Positions 54,093-63,681 of a DNA stretch of 64,000 nt are shown here, in pieces. Position numbers and translations under genes: made by a program. A model generated the notes under the pieces. The model saw only the letters and a program-made list of their open reading frames with translations. It had not been told where the DNA came from and did not search any database. The DNA is taken from contig NZ_PJMS01000001.1 of the NCBI RefSeq assembly GCF_002846555.1, forward strand, positions 5,105,501 through 5,169,500, given 5' to 3'. This DNA comes from Aquimarina sp. MAR_2010_214 (lineage in GTDB: Bacteria > Bacteroidota > Bacteroidia > Flavobacteriales > Flavobacteriaceae). Positions within the stretch are counted from its first letter, which is position 1, and every line of letters starts with the position of its first letter.

Positions 54093-55079
54093 GGCAATAT
54101 CAGATTGTCTTATAAAGATGCTGATAAGAACGGTTCTATTACTCAAAGTGAGATTATAGAAGAGAAAAACTACTACCCCTTTGGACTACAACATAAAGGA
54201 TACAACTTTACTACAAATGGTAGAAAACATAATTATAAATTCCAAGGTCAAGAATTAAACCAAAGCCTAGGTTATAATATGTATGAGTTTGAACTTAGAC
54301 ACTATGACGCTACAATTGGTAGGTTTGTGACAACAGATCCGTACGAACAATTTATGTCTCCTTATCTGGCAATGGGTAATAATCCTATTACCTCCTTTGA
54401 TCCAGATGGCGGATATTGCCTTGATGCAAACGGTAATCAAATAGCTTGCCCTGATGATGCTGGAGATCTTTATGATGATGTAAAAGATAGCGAAACGAAT
54501 CATATTGAAATTTTAGATGAAGCTATTGTTGATGGAGGTGGAGATGATTCTTCAAATAGTGGAAATATAGATCTAGCCTTTTATGGAGGAGAAAAGATTG
54601 CTTCTTCTATAGGAGATATGGATGGTTTTGATAAGCTTTTTGCAGAAGCACAAGATAATATACCTTGGTTGTTTGGTAGAAGAAAATCTGATGATGGATA
54701 TTTTTTTGTTGATCCAAGTGGAAATTCAATAGGAATTGCCCCGATGACAGGGATAGCCCCAGGGCCAAGTGGGTCTTTAAAAGTTGCTAAAGCAGCAAAG
54801 AGTACGAAAAATATATTAAACCTAAGGAAACTAAAGGTAAAAAATCCTCTTCCCTCTTTAGATGCTACGGGTAAAGTTCATGGAACATTACCTAAAATAA
54901 GAGATCTTTCTAAATATACTAAAGATGAATTAAAGATATTGTTGAAAGAACTTAAGTTAAGCGTCCAAAGAAGAATTAAGGTTACTTCACGTTTAGGACG
55001 AGATCGAGCTCATGGACAGAGGCAGGGAGCTGAACAAGATTTAATAAAATCAATAGAAAAACATCTAGAGAATAGATAA
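54093..55079 (+). pseudogene. Displaced RHS core end with tip C
   Basis: Headless RHS fragment; the frame extends left to a TTG at 54069. The core end differs from the others (YEFELRHYDATIGRFVTTDPYE). The tip ends in a basic segment (VTSRLGRDRAHGQRQGAEQD, then LIKSIEKHLENR) after a Lys-rich linker, which fits a nucleic-acid-directed toxin, but no family is recognised. Confidence 0.75.
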
Positions 55080-55580
55080 ATGAAACGATTAGAAGAAATA
55101 GAATTGATGTTAATTTCTGAATTACAGAGTAATATAAGTAATATTGAAAACTTAGACTCAGATTTAGAGTATTATAATGAAATACTAGGTGATAGCTCAT
55201 TTTTATTAGGAGGTCTTTTGGATGTATTATTAAAACCTGATAATGATTGGGATTCAAAAAAGTGGATCGATGATAGTCTATTAACAAGGATTAAATCAGA
55301 AGGCAATAAGTTGTCTATATCTGGTATTATGATTTGGGGAATAGAAAATATTACTGAACAATGGACGGATCCTTTTTATTTTGAAGTTAAATTAAAAGAA
55401 AATAAGCCTGATTTTGATGAATACACTTTTTTGTTTTGTGATTTAGATAAATCTGAAATCTCTTATGAAGATTTTAGTATGAATCGTAATTATTGGAATC
55501 CTACAGAAAGAAACTGGAAATATATAATAAATCAGAAAAACCCAACCCCGAGCTCCGCAAAGTCTCCTGACTTAGCGTGA
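55080..55580 (+). CDS. Candidate immunity protein C, cytosolic
   Basis: 166 residues, starting directly at the base after the tip stop. No signal peptide; acidic, as expected for a protein that binds a basic toxin (MKRLEEIELMLISELQ, DSDLEYYNEILGD). The last 14 residues (about PTPSSAKSPDLA) are translated from the constant hairpin tag behind the module, so the native stop seems to have been lost and replaced at the module border. Confidence 0.68.
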   Translation: MKRLEEIELMLISELQSNISNIENLDSDLEYYNEILGDSSFLLGGLLDVLLKPDNDWDSKKWIDDSLLTRIKSEGNKLSISGIMIWGIENITEQWTDPFYFEVKLKENKPDFDEYTFLFCDLDKSEISYEDFSMNRNYWNPTERNWKYIINQKNPTPSSAKSPDLA

Positions 55581-55606
55581 TGCTTAAAGGGGTGTAATAG
55601 TATAAA

Positions 55607-55639
55607 AAATCCACAGCAGTAATGTTGTGGATTTTTTTT
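55607..55639. terminator. Terminator after immunity C
   Basis: AAATCCACA / TGTGGATTT stem and T8 tract, near-identical to the one after immunity B. Confidence 0.75.
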
Positions 55640-55658
55640 GTTTTTAAAGTATAGAGCT

Positions 55659-55795
55659 TTATTCTTTGTATAATTTAGCTACGTTTTTTTCAATCAAATA
55701 ATCAGACATATTAGTATCGTTATAGATAACTTCTGCAATATATCGTGCATATTGGTCTTTGTTTTGTTTGGTTGTAGTAATGGTAATGGTAGCAC
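55659..55795 (-). pseudogene. Truncated thermonuclease gene, unit C
   Basis: Only the C-terminal third remains: TTTKQNKDQYARYIAEVIYND to KNVAKLYKE. The break follows GTAGCAC at 55795, where a hairpin tag (GCTCTACGAATGTCTCCTGA) takes over. The catalytic Asp, Arg34 and Glu42 are lost. The inverted repeat that precedes intact copies survives further upstream (55909-55932). Confidence 0.85.
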
Positions 55796-56089
55796 TGCTC
55801 TACGAATGTCTCCTGACTTCGTAGCGGTACGGTAAGTAATAAATATAAGAAGCAGTTACAGGCATTAAGTTTGTAGCTGTTTTTATGTTTTATGCAGCAT
55901 TTAACGGCTACATTTTTACATACAAAAATGTAATTTGATCAAAAAAAGGGTTTAGAAAAGTGTTAAAATATATGTATAATCAATTGTTTTTAAGCTAGTT
56001 GAAAATAAATATTGCGTTTTTGATATTAAAAATGCATGTGGCTTATTTATAGTGTGAAAAAAGAATCTAGAGTCTGAAGGAACATAGTT

Positions 56090-56275
56090 GTTATTTATTG
56101 GATAGACTTAATTTTATGTTTAGTAATAAAGGGGTCTATATCAAAAAACATATAGAAATTAAATCGATTCTTCAAAAACTAAAAAGTTCACAAAATAAAA
56201 CTGAAAATGGTGTCTTAGTATCTAATTAGTTGTCATAAATATTTTTAAAAATGTTCCTAATCCAAGCCATTACAG
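56090..56275. pseudogene. Relic of an older regulator and ATPase start in unit C
   Basis: 56097-56143 resembles the 3' end of XRE B (GGATAGACTTAATTTTATGT against the end at 48974). Next, 56145-56240 matches the unit B operator/promoter (AAATTAAATCGATTCTTCAA, then TCTAATTAGTTGTCA) and 56250-56275 matches the start of the ATPase gene (ATGTTCCTAATCCAAGCCAT). Everything in between is deleted. A new XRE gene and a complete ATPase follow at once. Confidence 0.7.
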
Positions 56276-56343
56276 TTTGAAAGTATTACTTTTAAGTATG
56301 AAATCTGACTTTTAAGTAACTAACAAAAGTTATTCACAAATGG

Positions 56344-56655
56344 TTATTTTTTCGCTACTAATTTTTTTACTAAGTCAAAAATTGATTTTTTTTCTTCATT
56401 AGAAAGCTTTTCTAGAAGTCGTATATTTTCTTTTAAATTATCATCATTGTTGGTAGCTTGATAAGAAAAAAATAAATCTGATAAATTTATATTTAAAGCT
56501 TTTGATATTTTTTCAATAGTAGAAATTCTAGGATCAACAATGTCTCTCTCAATTTTTGAATATTGAGATTGATTCATGCTAATAGAGTCAGCTAGCTCTC
56601 GTTGAGAAATGTTTTTATTTTCACGTAACTCTTTTATTTTGCTTCCAATTTTCAT
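56344..56655 (-). CDS. XRE-family repressor C
   Basis: 103 residues from the ATG at 56655 (MKIGSKIKELRENKNISQ); the frame also opens six codons earlier at 56673. HTH: SQRELADSISMNQSQYSKIERD. It is unlike A, B and D, and lies beside an operator of another type, so it appears to have replaced the former B-type regulator. Confidence 0.87.
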   Translation of the reverse strand: MKIGSKIKELRENKNISQRELADSISMNQSQYSKIERDIVDPRISTIEKISKALNINLSDLFFSYQATNNDDNLKENIRLLEKLSNEEKKSIFDLVKKLVAKK

Positions 56656-56740
56656 CAAAACAAAAATACTCATTTAAAGTAAAAAAGTATCTAAATGTAC
56701 TATTGATATCATTTTTTAGTTTTTTATATCAAATATTTTA

Positions 56741-56764
56741 TATATTTGAGTACTTTTAAGTACT
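56741..56764 (+). promoter_or_regulatory. Promoter and palindromic operator of unit C
   Basis: -7 box TATATTTG (56741-56748) directly followed by AGTACTTTTAAGTACT (56749-56764), a perfect 16-bp palindrome over the expected transcription start and 12 nt before the ATPase ATG. Likely site of XRE C. Confidence 0.6.
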
Positions 56765-56776
56765 AAATATATAAAA

Positions 56777-58294
56777 ATGCTCAATACGACCAATCCAAAC
56801 CATTACCAGTATACCACAAGACACTTAGAAATATCAATCTTAGGCGGTATCAAACTCAATCATTTAGAAGCGTTACGGGTTACACTAGGAATTAATAAAG
56901 TGAAATCAGAAACCAAACTACGTCACAATGTAGATTTATACAATGATAACCAAGTAGAGAAACTGGTTAGAAAAGTAGCAGAACGTATAGAAATCGGTAC
57001 AAGTGTTGTTCGTAATACATTACAAGAATTAACCAATGAACTAGAACAATACCGATTAAGTCAACTTGATATTGATGAAAACGAAATCCCAATCAAAGAG
57101 TTATCAAAAAAAGAACAGCAAACCGCAGAGAAGTTCTTAAAATCAAAAGACCTACTTACCAAAACCAATGAACTGATTGAACAAAGCGGTGTAATCGGAG
57201 AAGAAACCAATCGATTATTAATGTACCTGATCTTTACCAGTCGTAAAAGTTATAACCCTTTGCATTGTATAAGTTTAGGAACTTCTGGATCAGGGAAAAC
57301 ACATTTACAAAGTAAAGTAGCCGAACTCATCCCAGATCATGAAAAAGTAGAAATTACCGTATTATCAGAAAATGCTTTTTACTACTTCAATCGTACAGAA
57401 TTACGAAACAAACTGATACTTATAGAAGATTTAGACGGAGCAGAAAGTGTACTCTATCCATTACGAGAATTACAATCCAAAAAGAGAATTACCAAAACGG
57501 TGGTACATAAAGATCGAAAAGGAACAACCAAAACCATACATCTAACCGTAGAAGGCCCTGTATGTGTTGCAGGCTGTACTACTCAAGAATCTATTTACGA
57601 AGATAATAGTAATAGAAGCTTCTTATTATACATCGATGAATCAGAAGAACAGGATAAAAAGATTATGGAATATCAACGATTACTCTCAGCAGGCAAACGA
57701 AATGTTAAAGAAGAATTTGAATCCGCACGTTTTTTACGAAGTGTACAACGATCGTTAAATATAATATCAGTACGAAACCCGTATGCAGAATACTTAACGC
57801 TGCCTGCATCCGTATTTAAACCTAGAAGAACTAATAGTCATTACTTGCAGTTTATAGAAGCCATTACCTTTTACAAACAATGGCAACGTAAAAAGAGAAC
57901 AGATAAAGAAACAGGCGAGATGTATATAGAAACTACACTTGAAGATATCGAAGAAGCTAACGAAATTATCAAAGAAGTATTACTACGTAAAAGTGATTTA
58001 ATTACAGGAGCAGCCCGAAACCATCTGGAACGATTAAAAACCTATCTAAAAGAATCAGGACAAACCACTTTTACTAATGCTGAAATACGCAAGCAACTAC
58101 ACATCAAAGAAAGCACATTACGTGGCTATCACAAACAACTACAGGAAGAAGGTTATATAAAACGTATAAAGAAGAAGAAAACCAAGAGTTATTGTTTTGA
58201 AATCACAGACATGCGAGAGTATGATTGGCTTAAAGCCAGTATTGATAATGCTTTAAAAGGTTGCATACAACAAATCGAACTTAACTTATCATAA
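56777..58294 (+). CDS. AAA-type ATPase with C-terminal winged helix (unit C)
   Basis: 505 residues. Walker A GTSGSGKT, Walker B KLILIEDLDG, winged helix FTNAEIRKQLHIKESTLRGY. The N-terminal 110 residues are almost those of unit B, whereas the part around 290-400 (KRNVKEEFESARFLRSVQRS) is closer to unit A; the gene looks mosaic. Confidence 0.75.
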   Translation: MLNTTNPNHYQYTTRHLEISILGGIKLNHLEALRVTLGINKVKSETKLRHNVDLYNDNQVEKLVRKVAERIEIGTSVVRNTLQELTNELEQYRLSQLDIDENEIPIKELSKKEQQTAEKFLKSKDLLTKTNELIEQSGVIGEETNRLLMYLIFTSRKSYNPLHCISLGTSGSGKTHLQSKVAELIPDHEKVEITVLSENAFYYFNRTELRNKLILIEDLDGAESVLYPLRELQSKKRITKTVVHKDRKGTTKTIHLTVEGPVCVAGCTTQESIYEDNSNRSFLLYIDESEEQDKKIMEYQRLLSAGKRNVKEEFESARFLRSVQRSLNIISVRNPYAEYLTLPASVFKPRRTNSHYLQFIEAITFYKQWQRKKRTDKETGEMYIETTLEDIEEANEIIKEVLLRKSDLITGAARNHLERLKTYLKESGQTTFTNAEIRKQLHIKESTLRGYHKQLQEEGYIKRIKKKKTKSYCFEITDMREYDWLKASIDNALKGCIQQIELNLS

Positions 58295-58378
58295 ACTCGC
58301 GAACCGCAAATAACTCGCAACCTATCTACTTGCGAAGATAAAGAGAAGAAATACAGCTTATTAACTACTTCTCGCTAA
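58295..58378. repeat. Iteron-like CGCAA repeats between ATPase and Int1 (unit C)
   Basis: ACTCGCGAACCGCAAATAAC, then CTCGCAAC and inverted CTTGCGAAG, then TTCTCGCTAAA near 58370. Same layout as in units A and B. Confidence 0.45.
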
Positions 58379-58401
58379 AGAATCTTAAAAAACACATACC
58401 G

Positions 58402-59328
58402 ATGAAAAAATTAAAGTTAGAAAACTCTAGCTATAAAGCTTTATTGCCTGAATTTAAACAATGGTTGGATATATTAGGATATAGTGTTGCCACTGTAAAA
58501 TACTCGCCCATTTATCTGCAAGAGTTCTTTTATTGGTTAGAACAACAGCACATAAAACACATTAATCAAGTTACCAGAGCAAACGTTATCCAATACTTTG
58601 ATTACTTAAAAGAAAGACCTAACCAAAATACAGCAGGGGCATTAAGCAAGAATTATATAAATGGTCATTTAAGTGCATTAAAACGGTTCAATACGTATTT
58701 AAAAAAGCACAGTCATAAAGGAATATCCATACACTTACATTTTGAAAAGACTGATAAATTACACGCATCCGATATTGTCACAGAATCAGAAATCAAACAA
58801 CTTTTTAAAGCTACACAATACAGTAACCCTTATGAGCATATACGGCTTAGAGATAAAGCAATCTTGGTAGTACTCTACAGTTGTGGGCTTAGAAGAAATG
58901 AAGCAGTACACCTTGATCTAGCAGATGTACTTTTTGATAAAGAAAGACTTTTTGTACGACAAGGCAAAAATTATAAAGAGCGTTACGTGCCTATCAATGG
59001 GTATAACTTGCGCATACTGGAAGATTATATATACGAATCTCGTGCAAAGTATTACAAAGCTAGTGAGAATGAAGCCTTGTTTATCAATCATCAAGGTGGT
59101 AGAATGGGTGGTCAGAGTTTTAAGCTACGCTTACGGGCTATTATCAAAGCGACAGAAAATGAAGAACTCATAGAAAAAAAGATTACACCTCATAAACTAA
59201 GACATAGTATAGCTACACATCTACTAGAGCGTGAAGTGCCCATAGAAGCGATCAGCCAGTTCTTAGGACACAGTAGTTTAGAATCCACACAAGTATACAC
59301 CCATATCCTTGAAGAGTTAAAAATATAA
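58402..59328 (+). CDS. Tyrosine recombinase Int1 (unit C)
   Basis: 308 residues. SCGLRRNEA, GKNYKERYVP, HKLRHSIATH, LGHSS and STQVYTHIL give the complete catalytic set. Separated from Int2 by 4 nt. Confidence 0.92.
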   Translation: MKKLKLENSSYKALLPEFKQWLDILGYSVATVKYSPIYLQEFFYWLEQQHIKHINQVTRANVIQYFDYLKERPNQNTAGALSKNYINGHLSALKRFNTYLKKHSHKGISIHLHFEKTDKLHASDIVTESEIKQLFKATQYSNPYEHIRLRDKAILVVLYSCGLRRNEAVHLDLADVLFDKERLFVRQGKNYKERYVPINGYNLRILEDYIYESRAKYYKASENEALFINHQGGRMGGQSFKLRLRAIIKATENEELIEKKITPHKLRHSIATHLLEREVPIEAISQFLGHSSLESTQVYTHILEELKI

Positions 59329-59332
59329 ACTT

Positions 59333-60220
59333 ATGAATTACAGAACCTATTTAGAAAAGCACCAGTATAGCGAGAATACTATTGTAATCAATATTTTACG
59401 TGTTAAACGGTATGAAGACTGGACAAAATCTTATAGTATTAAAATAGAACGAGTAACGTATAAAAATCTATTAACCTATGTAACTTATTTAAAAGAAAGC
59501 AAAAAATACAAACGCCAATCCATTAATCTAGAGTTACGAGCAGTCAAATTATATTATGATATGCTCATTGAGAAGAATGAAGTAGTTGAAAACCCAGCAG
59601 AGAATCTAACCATACGAGGAACCCGTAAAAGTATCATCAAAGATATTTTAAGTGAGGAAGAGTTGGAAGATCTATATTATTCTTACGATATCGAACATCA
59701 CGATACCTTTTTTAGAGCAACCAAACAACGAGATAAGGTAATAGTTGGATTAATGGTATATCAAGGTGTTACAGCAGTAGAACTCTATCAATTAAAGGAA
59801 GAACACCTAGAACTTACCAGAGGTAAAATACACATCCCATCTACTCGAAGAAGTAATAGAAGAACCTTAAAACTACAACCATCACAGATCATGGAACTGA
59901 TGGAATATACTACCAAGACTAGAGCATATTTATCAAAACGAAACAATGCAGCTAATGAAGAACAATTATTTTATGGAAGCCTAAACCTTATTCACAGTAT
60001 TACGGGAAGAATCATCAAAACTTTAAGAAACTACAATCGTAGTGTAAAAAGTTATGGTCAAATACGATCAAGTGTTATTGTAAATTGGTTCGCTAAGAAT
60101 AACCTTCGACAAGTACAGTATATGGCAGGACATCGTTACATCAGTTCTACAGAAAGATACTTACAAGACGACCTTGAAAACCTACACGAAATCATTAACA
60201 ACTTCCATCCAATAAATTAA
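59333..60220 (+). CDS. Tyrosine recombinase-like Int2 (unit C)
   Basis: 295 residues. YQGVTAVELYQL lacks Arg I and YGQIRSSV lacks the HxxR His; AGHRY and STERYLQ keep the second His and the Tyr. The most diverged of the three Int2 proteins, yet with the same losses. Confidence 0.84.
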   Translation: MNYRTYLEKHQYSENTIVINILRVKRYEDWTKSYSIKIERVTYKNLLTYVTYLKESKKYKRQSINLELRAVKLYYDMLIEKNEVVENPAENLTIRGTRKSIIKDILSEEELEDLYYSYDIEHHDTFFRATKQRDKVIVGLMVYQGVTAVELYQLKEEHLELTRGKIHIPSTRRSNRRTLKLQPSQIMELMEYTTKTRAYLSKRNNAANEEQLFYGSLNLIHSITGRIIKTLRNYNRSVKSYGQIRSSVIVNWFAKNNLRQVQYMAGHRYISSTERYLQDDLENLHEIINNFHPIN

Positions 60221-60240
60221 GCATCACAAAAACCATCCTT

Positions 60241-60393
60241 ATGAAAATAGAAATCATCATTACCGACAAAGAGGAATTAAGTTATTTACAAAGTTCCTTA
60301 GCCGCAGCAATACATCAATTAACCCTATCAGACAAAAACCATGAAGATAGTATTTATTGGTTATCACAAATCTTACTTTTATCTTACAAGTAG
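60241..60393 (+). CDS. Conserved 50-residue protein (unit C)
   Basis: MKIEIIITDKEELSYLQSSL...HEDSIYWLSQILLLSYK. Differs from the other copies in few residues although Int2 next to it has changed strongly. Confidence 0.73.
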   Translation: MKIEIIITDKEELSYLQSSLAAAIHQLTLSDKNHEDSIYWLSQILLLSYK

Positions 60394-61383
60394 TATAATA
60401 GCCAAGTGATTCCCTACGGTCGGAATATTATTATGGGCGCAGCAAGAAAAATGCTTTGCCCATAAGCTGTTATAAGGTGTTCCTTCGTCACTCGTTCCCT
60501 GCTTCGCCAGTTGCTATCGCACCATAATTACTTCCTCACCTTTGGTCGTCAGTAATTATTACTGGTCTTCGCGGGACTCCTTCCTCTATCACCCGCAGTT
60601 CTCTTTTTGTATGATTAAGGAACGCTAACGCTATGAGTTTATATATATAAAACCGCTGCTTCATGGGCTACGCCGCTTAGTCGCAACCTAGCCGATTATT
60701 TATGTGGAAATTTATATCTGATAAAGAAGAACACATAAAAATCGTCTGGCGCACAATCGCCCTACGGGACTCTTTTTGTGCGTCGGTTGCTCCACTACGC
60801 TATGGCTACGCCCTGTTCTGCATGCATGCAGCTTATCTTCAATCGCCAGATGGCTATGATTAATCTTAAAGCTGAAGGTCAGCAGCAACTGCCGTTGCGC
60901 TCTTCAGCTTTAAGATTAATCGTTCTTACTCGGAACGGAAGACTATTTTAATAAAAAATGGAATGCGGTGGCTGTAGTGGCTGGTCTTCCGCTTTTTATT
61001 AAAATACTAGCCTTAATGGCGATTGAATGACCCCACAACGCTTGAAATCAGGTCTACGACACGATTATATGTGTATAATACTATAATATCTCTCCTAAAA
61101 ATAGCTTGTTAGAGGTTAAAATCTTCAATAATAGCAGTCGGTGCGTGGCTATTTTATATAAACCCTGTTATAGCCCCTGACTTTGGGAAGTGCGGGTATA
61201 ATAAGGATTATGTAACATAGCTTTGATCATACGGCTGGCGATAGAAAACCTACTTTTTATTTTAGTACTTTTGTGACAGGTAAATGATACCGAAAACGTT
61301 CTTTAAAATTTTGCTTCCAGTGAACTATACCGAGCAAAAAAGGATGCCGATTTTTGTTTTTTTGCATAGGCTATGCAGTTAAT
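60394..61383. ncRNA. Structured non-coding end of unit C
   Basis: Homologous to the other ends. The long hairpin is perfect here (60858-60877 / 60902-60921, 20 of 20): CTTAAAGC pairs with GCTTTAAG where unit A has CTTGAAGC with GCTTCAAG, a compensatory change. Second hairpin at 60944-60963 / 60987-61006, weaker. Confidence 0.58.
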
Positions 61384-62727
61384 GGTAACATGATCAAAGA
61401 TCAAAACAAGGGGATTACAGGGATTACCTACAATCATTTAAATCTCCCTAAAACAGTTACTATAAATAATGCTTCTCATAATGGAAATATTACCTATATT
61501 TACGATGCCACTGGAGTGAAATTAAAAAAGATCACAACAGAAGGAAGTTCATTAACAACAGAGTATGCCGGGAATTACATCTATAAAAATGGTACTCTTG
61601 AGTTCTTTAACCATGCAGAAGGTTATGTAGAAAAAGAAGCAGATGGATATAAGTATGTATATCAGTTTAAAGATCATTTAGGCAATATCAGATTGTCTTA
61701 TAAAGATGCTGATAAGAACGGTTCTATTACTCAAAGTGAGATTATAGAAGAGAAAAACTACTACCCCTTTGGGCTCGAACACAAAGGATACAACTTCGCT
61801 GTGAATGGTAGCAAACATAACTATGGGTTTAATGGTATAGAATTTACTGAAAGTTTAGACCTGAACCTTTATGAAATGGATCTTCGACAATATGATCCTG
61901 CCATAGCTCGATGGACTTCTATAGATCCTGTTACTCATTATTCTAATTCTACATATAACGGTTTTGATAATAATCCTGTGTTTTGGGCTGATCCTAGTGG
62001 GGCATCAGTTGAACAAACTGAAAATGGAACTACATATACAGGTGAAGATGCTAAAGTTGCATTCCTTAATTTAAGGAAGCAGTATGGTAGTGGAAACTCA
62101 AAGAATGAAGAAGAAACAAATCCTCAGGATGATATCACAGTTAATTCTGAAGGGGTTGTTACGAATGTTGTTAAGAATAATGATCCAAATAGATTTTTTG
62201 ATGAAGATGGAAACGAATTGTCTTTTCACGATTCTGAAGGAGTAGATAAGCCATATATAACAGGAACATATAGGAGAGGTGATCGATTATTCTATTCAGT
62301 TTCCACAGAACAAATGAATGAAGAAATAATGAATAGAGGCCTTATAATGCAAAGATGGCTTTCAAAAAGAGGTGGTCCTCAAAGTGGAGTTTATTATATG
62401 TGGAGTTTATTTTCTGCTAGAAATAAAGGACATGGGGATTTTGATTTTGCGGAACAATATTTAGCGGATTTAATTGAAAACCCTTCACTTAATACGGGGA
62501 GAAATAGATCAAGTACAACTTATAATGATGGAGCTGGTTTTTTTAGACTTGGTAATACGAACAACATTTATAATTTATATGATGCTGGTAATTATATGTG
62601 GGGAAAAGCAATGGGAATGTCAGGATTCTCTTATGGAGAAGTAAGAATAGGTTCACAAGCTAATGAAACATTTAGAGATAGTAAAGCTGACCAAAGAGCA
62701 ATTAAAAAAGGATTTAATGGAAACTAA
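61384..62727 (+). pseudogene. Displaced RHS core end with tip D (toxin_44-like)
   Basis: The longest headless fragment: NGNMIKDQNKGITG onward, through GNYIYKNG and DHLGNIRLSY, then the core end QYDPAIARWTSIDPV. The last 90 residues (LYDAGNYMWGKAMGMSGFSY, then GEVRIGSQANE) resemble the bacterial toxin_44 family by its D-x-GN...G pattern. Low to moderate confidence in that name. The frame extends left to a TTG at 61354. Confidence 0.72.
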
Positions 62728-63025
62728 ACTAAAAAGAAACACGTATCTATCATTATTATTTTTCATATTAGTGATTTTGACATACCTATTGCGTGATTTT
62801 ATTGATGATAATTATTATAGAAAGTTTTTGAGTTGGACAACATTATTTATTTTTTATCCGTCGATACTTTTATCTGTATTTTTCTCAATTAAAAGTTTTA
62901 ATTTGATTTATAATAATAAAGAATTGGCTCAAAAAAACAAATGGATTATACTTAACTCTTTAAGTATTATTTTTGCTTTATATTTTATTGTTAAAATAAT
63001 TTTGGTAATGTCTAAACCTGTATAA
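62717..63025 (+). CDS. Candidate immunity protein D, integral membrane
   Basis: 102 residues from the ATG at 62717 (METKLKRNTYLSLLFFILV), overlapping the tip stop by 11 nt; an earlier in-frame ATG at 62663 lies deep in the tip. Three hydrophobic segments (LSLLFFILVILTYLL, TLFIFYPSILLSVFFSI, SLSIIFALYFIVKIILV). A membrane-embedded immunity protein suggests that tip D acts in the periplasm or on the membrane. Confidence 0.68.
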   Translation: METKLKRNTYLSLLFFILVILTYLLRDFIDDNYYRKFLSWTTLFIFYPSILLSVFFSIKSFNLIYNNKELAQKNKWIILNSLSIIFALYFIVKIILVMSKPV

Positions 63026-63084
63026 TAAAGCCCGATAGCGCGGATTTTTGTAATCCGTGAAACATACGAGTAAGAAAAAAGGGA

Positions 63085-63118
63085 AAAACCAGTTACATTG
63101 ATTTGTAGCTGGTTTTTT
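63085..63118. terminator. Terminator after immunity D
   Basis: AAAACCAGTTAC / GTAGCTGGTTTT stem (one G-U wobble as RNA) with a T6 tract, between immunity D and the convergent thermonuclease. Confidence 0.75.
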
Positions 63119-63140
63119 ATGTTTTATAAAGTATAGCGGT

Positions 63141-63479
63141 TTATTCTTTGTATAATTTAGCTACCTTTTTATTGATAAGGTAATCAGACATATTAGTGTC
63201 GTTATAGATTACTTCTGCAATATATCGTGCGTATTGGTCTTTGTTTTGTTTGGTGGTTGTAATGGTCACGGTAGCACCTTCTGGGCAGAACTTTTTGGCT
63301 ACTGCTCTGGCGTGTTTTGCTTGTCGTTCTCTGTATGCTACGCTATCTCCTAACTCTGGTGCATCAATACGAGCGAGTCGTATCTTTTGCGTGGTCTGTA
63401 CATAAAATCCTAAATCAATCTCTACTTGCAGGGTATCACCATCGATCCACCTAACAATCTTTGCTTTATAATTAAACAT
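63141..63479 (-). CDS. Small thermonuclease (SNase)-family protein, unit D
   Basis: 112 residues from the ATG at 63479 (MFNYKAKIVRWIDGDTLQVE); an upstream in-frame ATG would add 16 residues across the operator-like inverted repeat. Same catalytic residues as the unit B copy (Asp in DGDT, Arg34, Glu42, Arg85). Few substitutions between the two. Confidence 0.88.
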   Translation of the reverse strand: MFNYKAKIVRWIDGDTLQVEIDLGFYVQTTQKIRLARIDAPELGDSVAYRERQAKHARAVAKKFCPEGATVTITTTKQNKDQYARYIAEVIYNDTNMSDYLINKKVAKLYKE

Positions 63480-63681
63480 AGCCTTAAAAGTACTACATTT
63501 TTGGGTGTGAAAATGTAATTTGGTCAAAAATAAGGTTCAAAAAAGTATTAAAATATCGTTGTAATAATTTGTATTGTAGTTAGTTACGAAATAAAACTAC
63601 ATTTTTAAGGTCAAAAATGCATGCGGATTATATATAGTATAAAATGATAAGTTATATTTTGTAGGAATATTGATTTTTTAT

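Larger units (their letters stand above)
54093..61383 (+). mobile_element. RHS tip-swapping mobile unit C (about 7.3 kb)
   Basis: From TTA|GGCAAT to AAT|GGTAAC. Its first 92 bases (54093-54184) are identical to 61681-61772 of unit D. Contains tip C, immunity C, a broken thermonuclease, a relic regulator, a second newer XRE gene, ATPase, Int1, Int2, the 50-residue ORF and the non-coding end. The right end carries the inverted repeat TGCATAG-G-CTATGCA (61363-61377), 6 bp before the junction. Confidence 0.78.

Noticed and set aside
54982..55287. Minus-strand frame of 101 codons over tip C and immunity C
   Set aside because: Antisense to two better supported genes and without homology or start signal.
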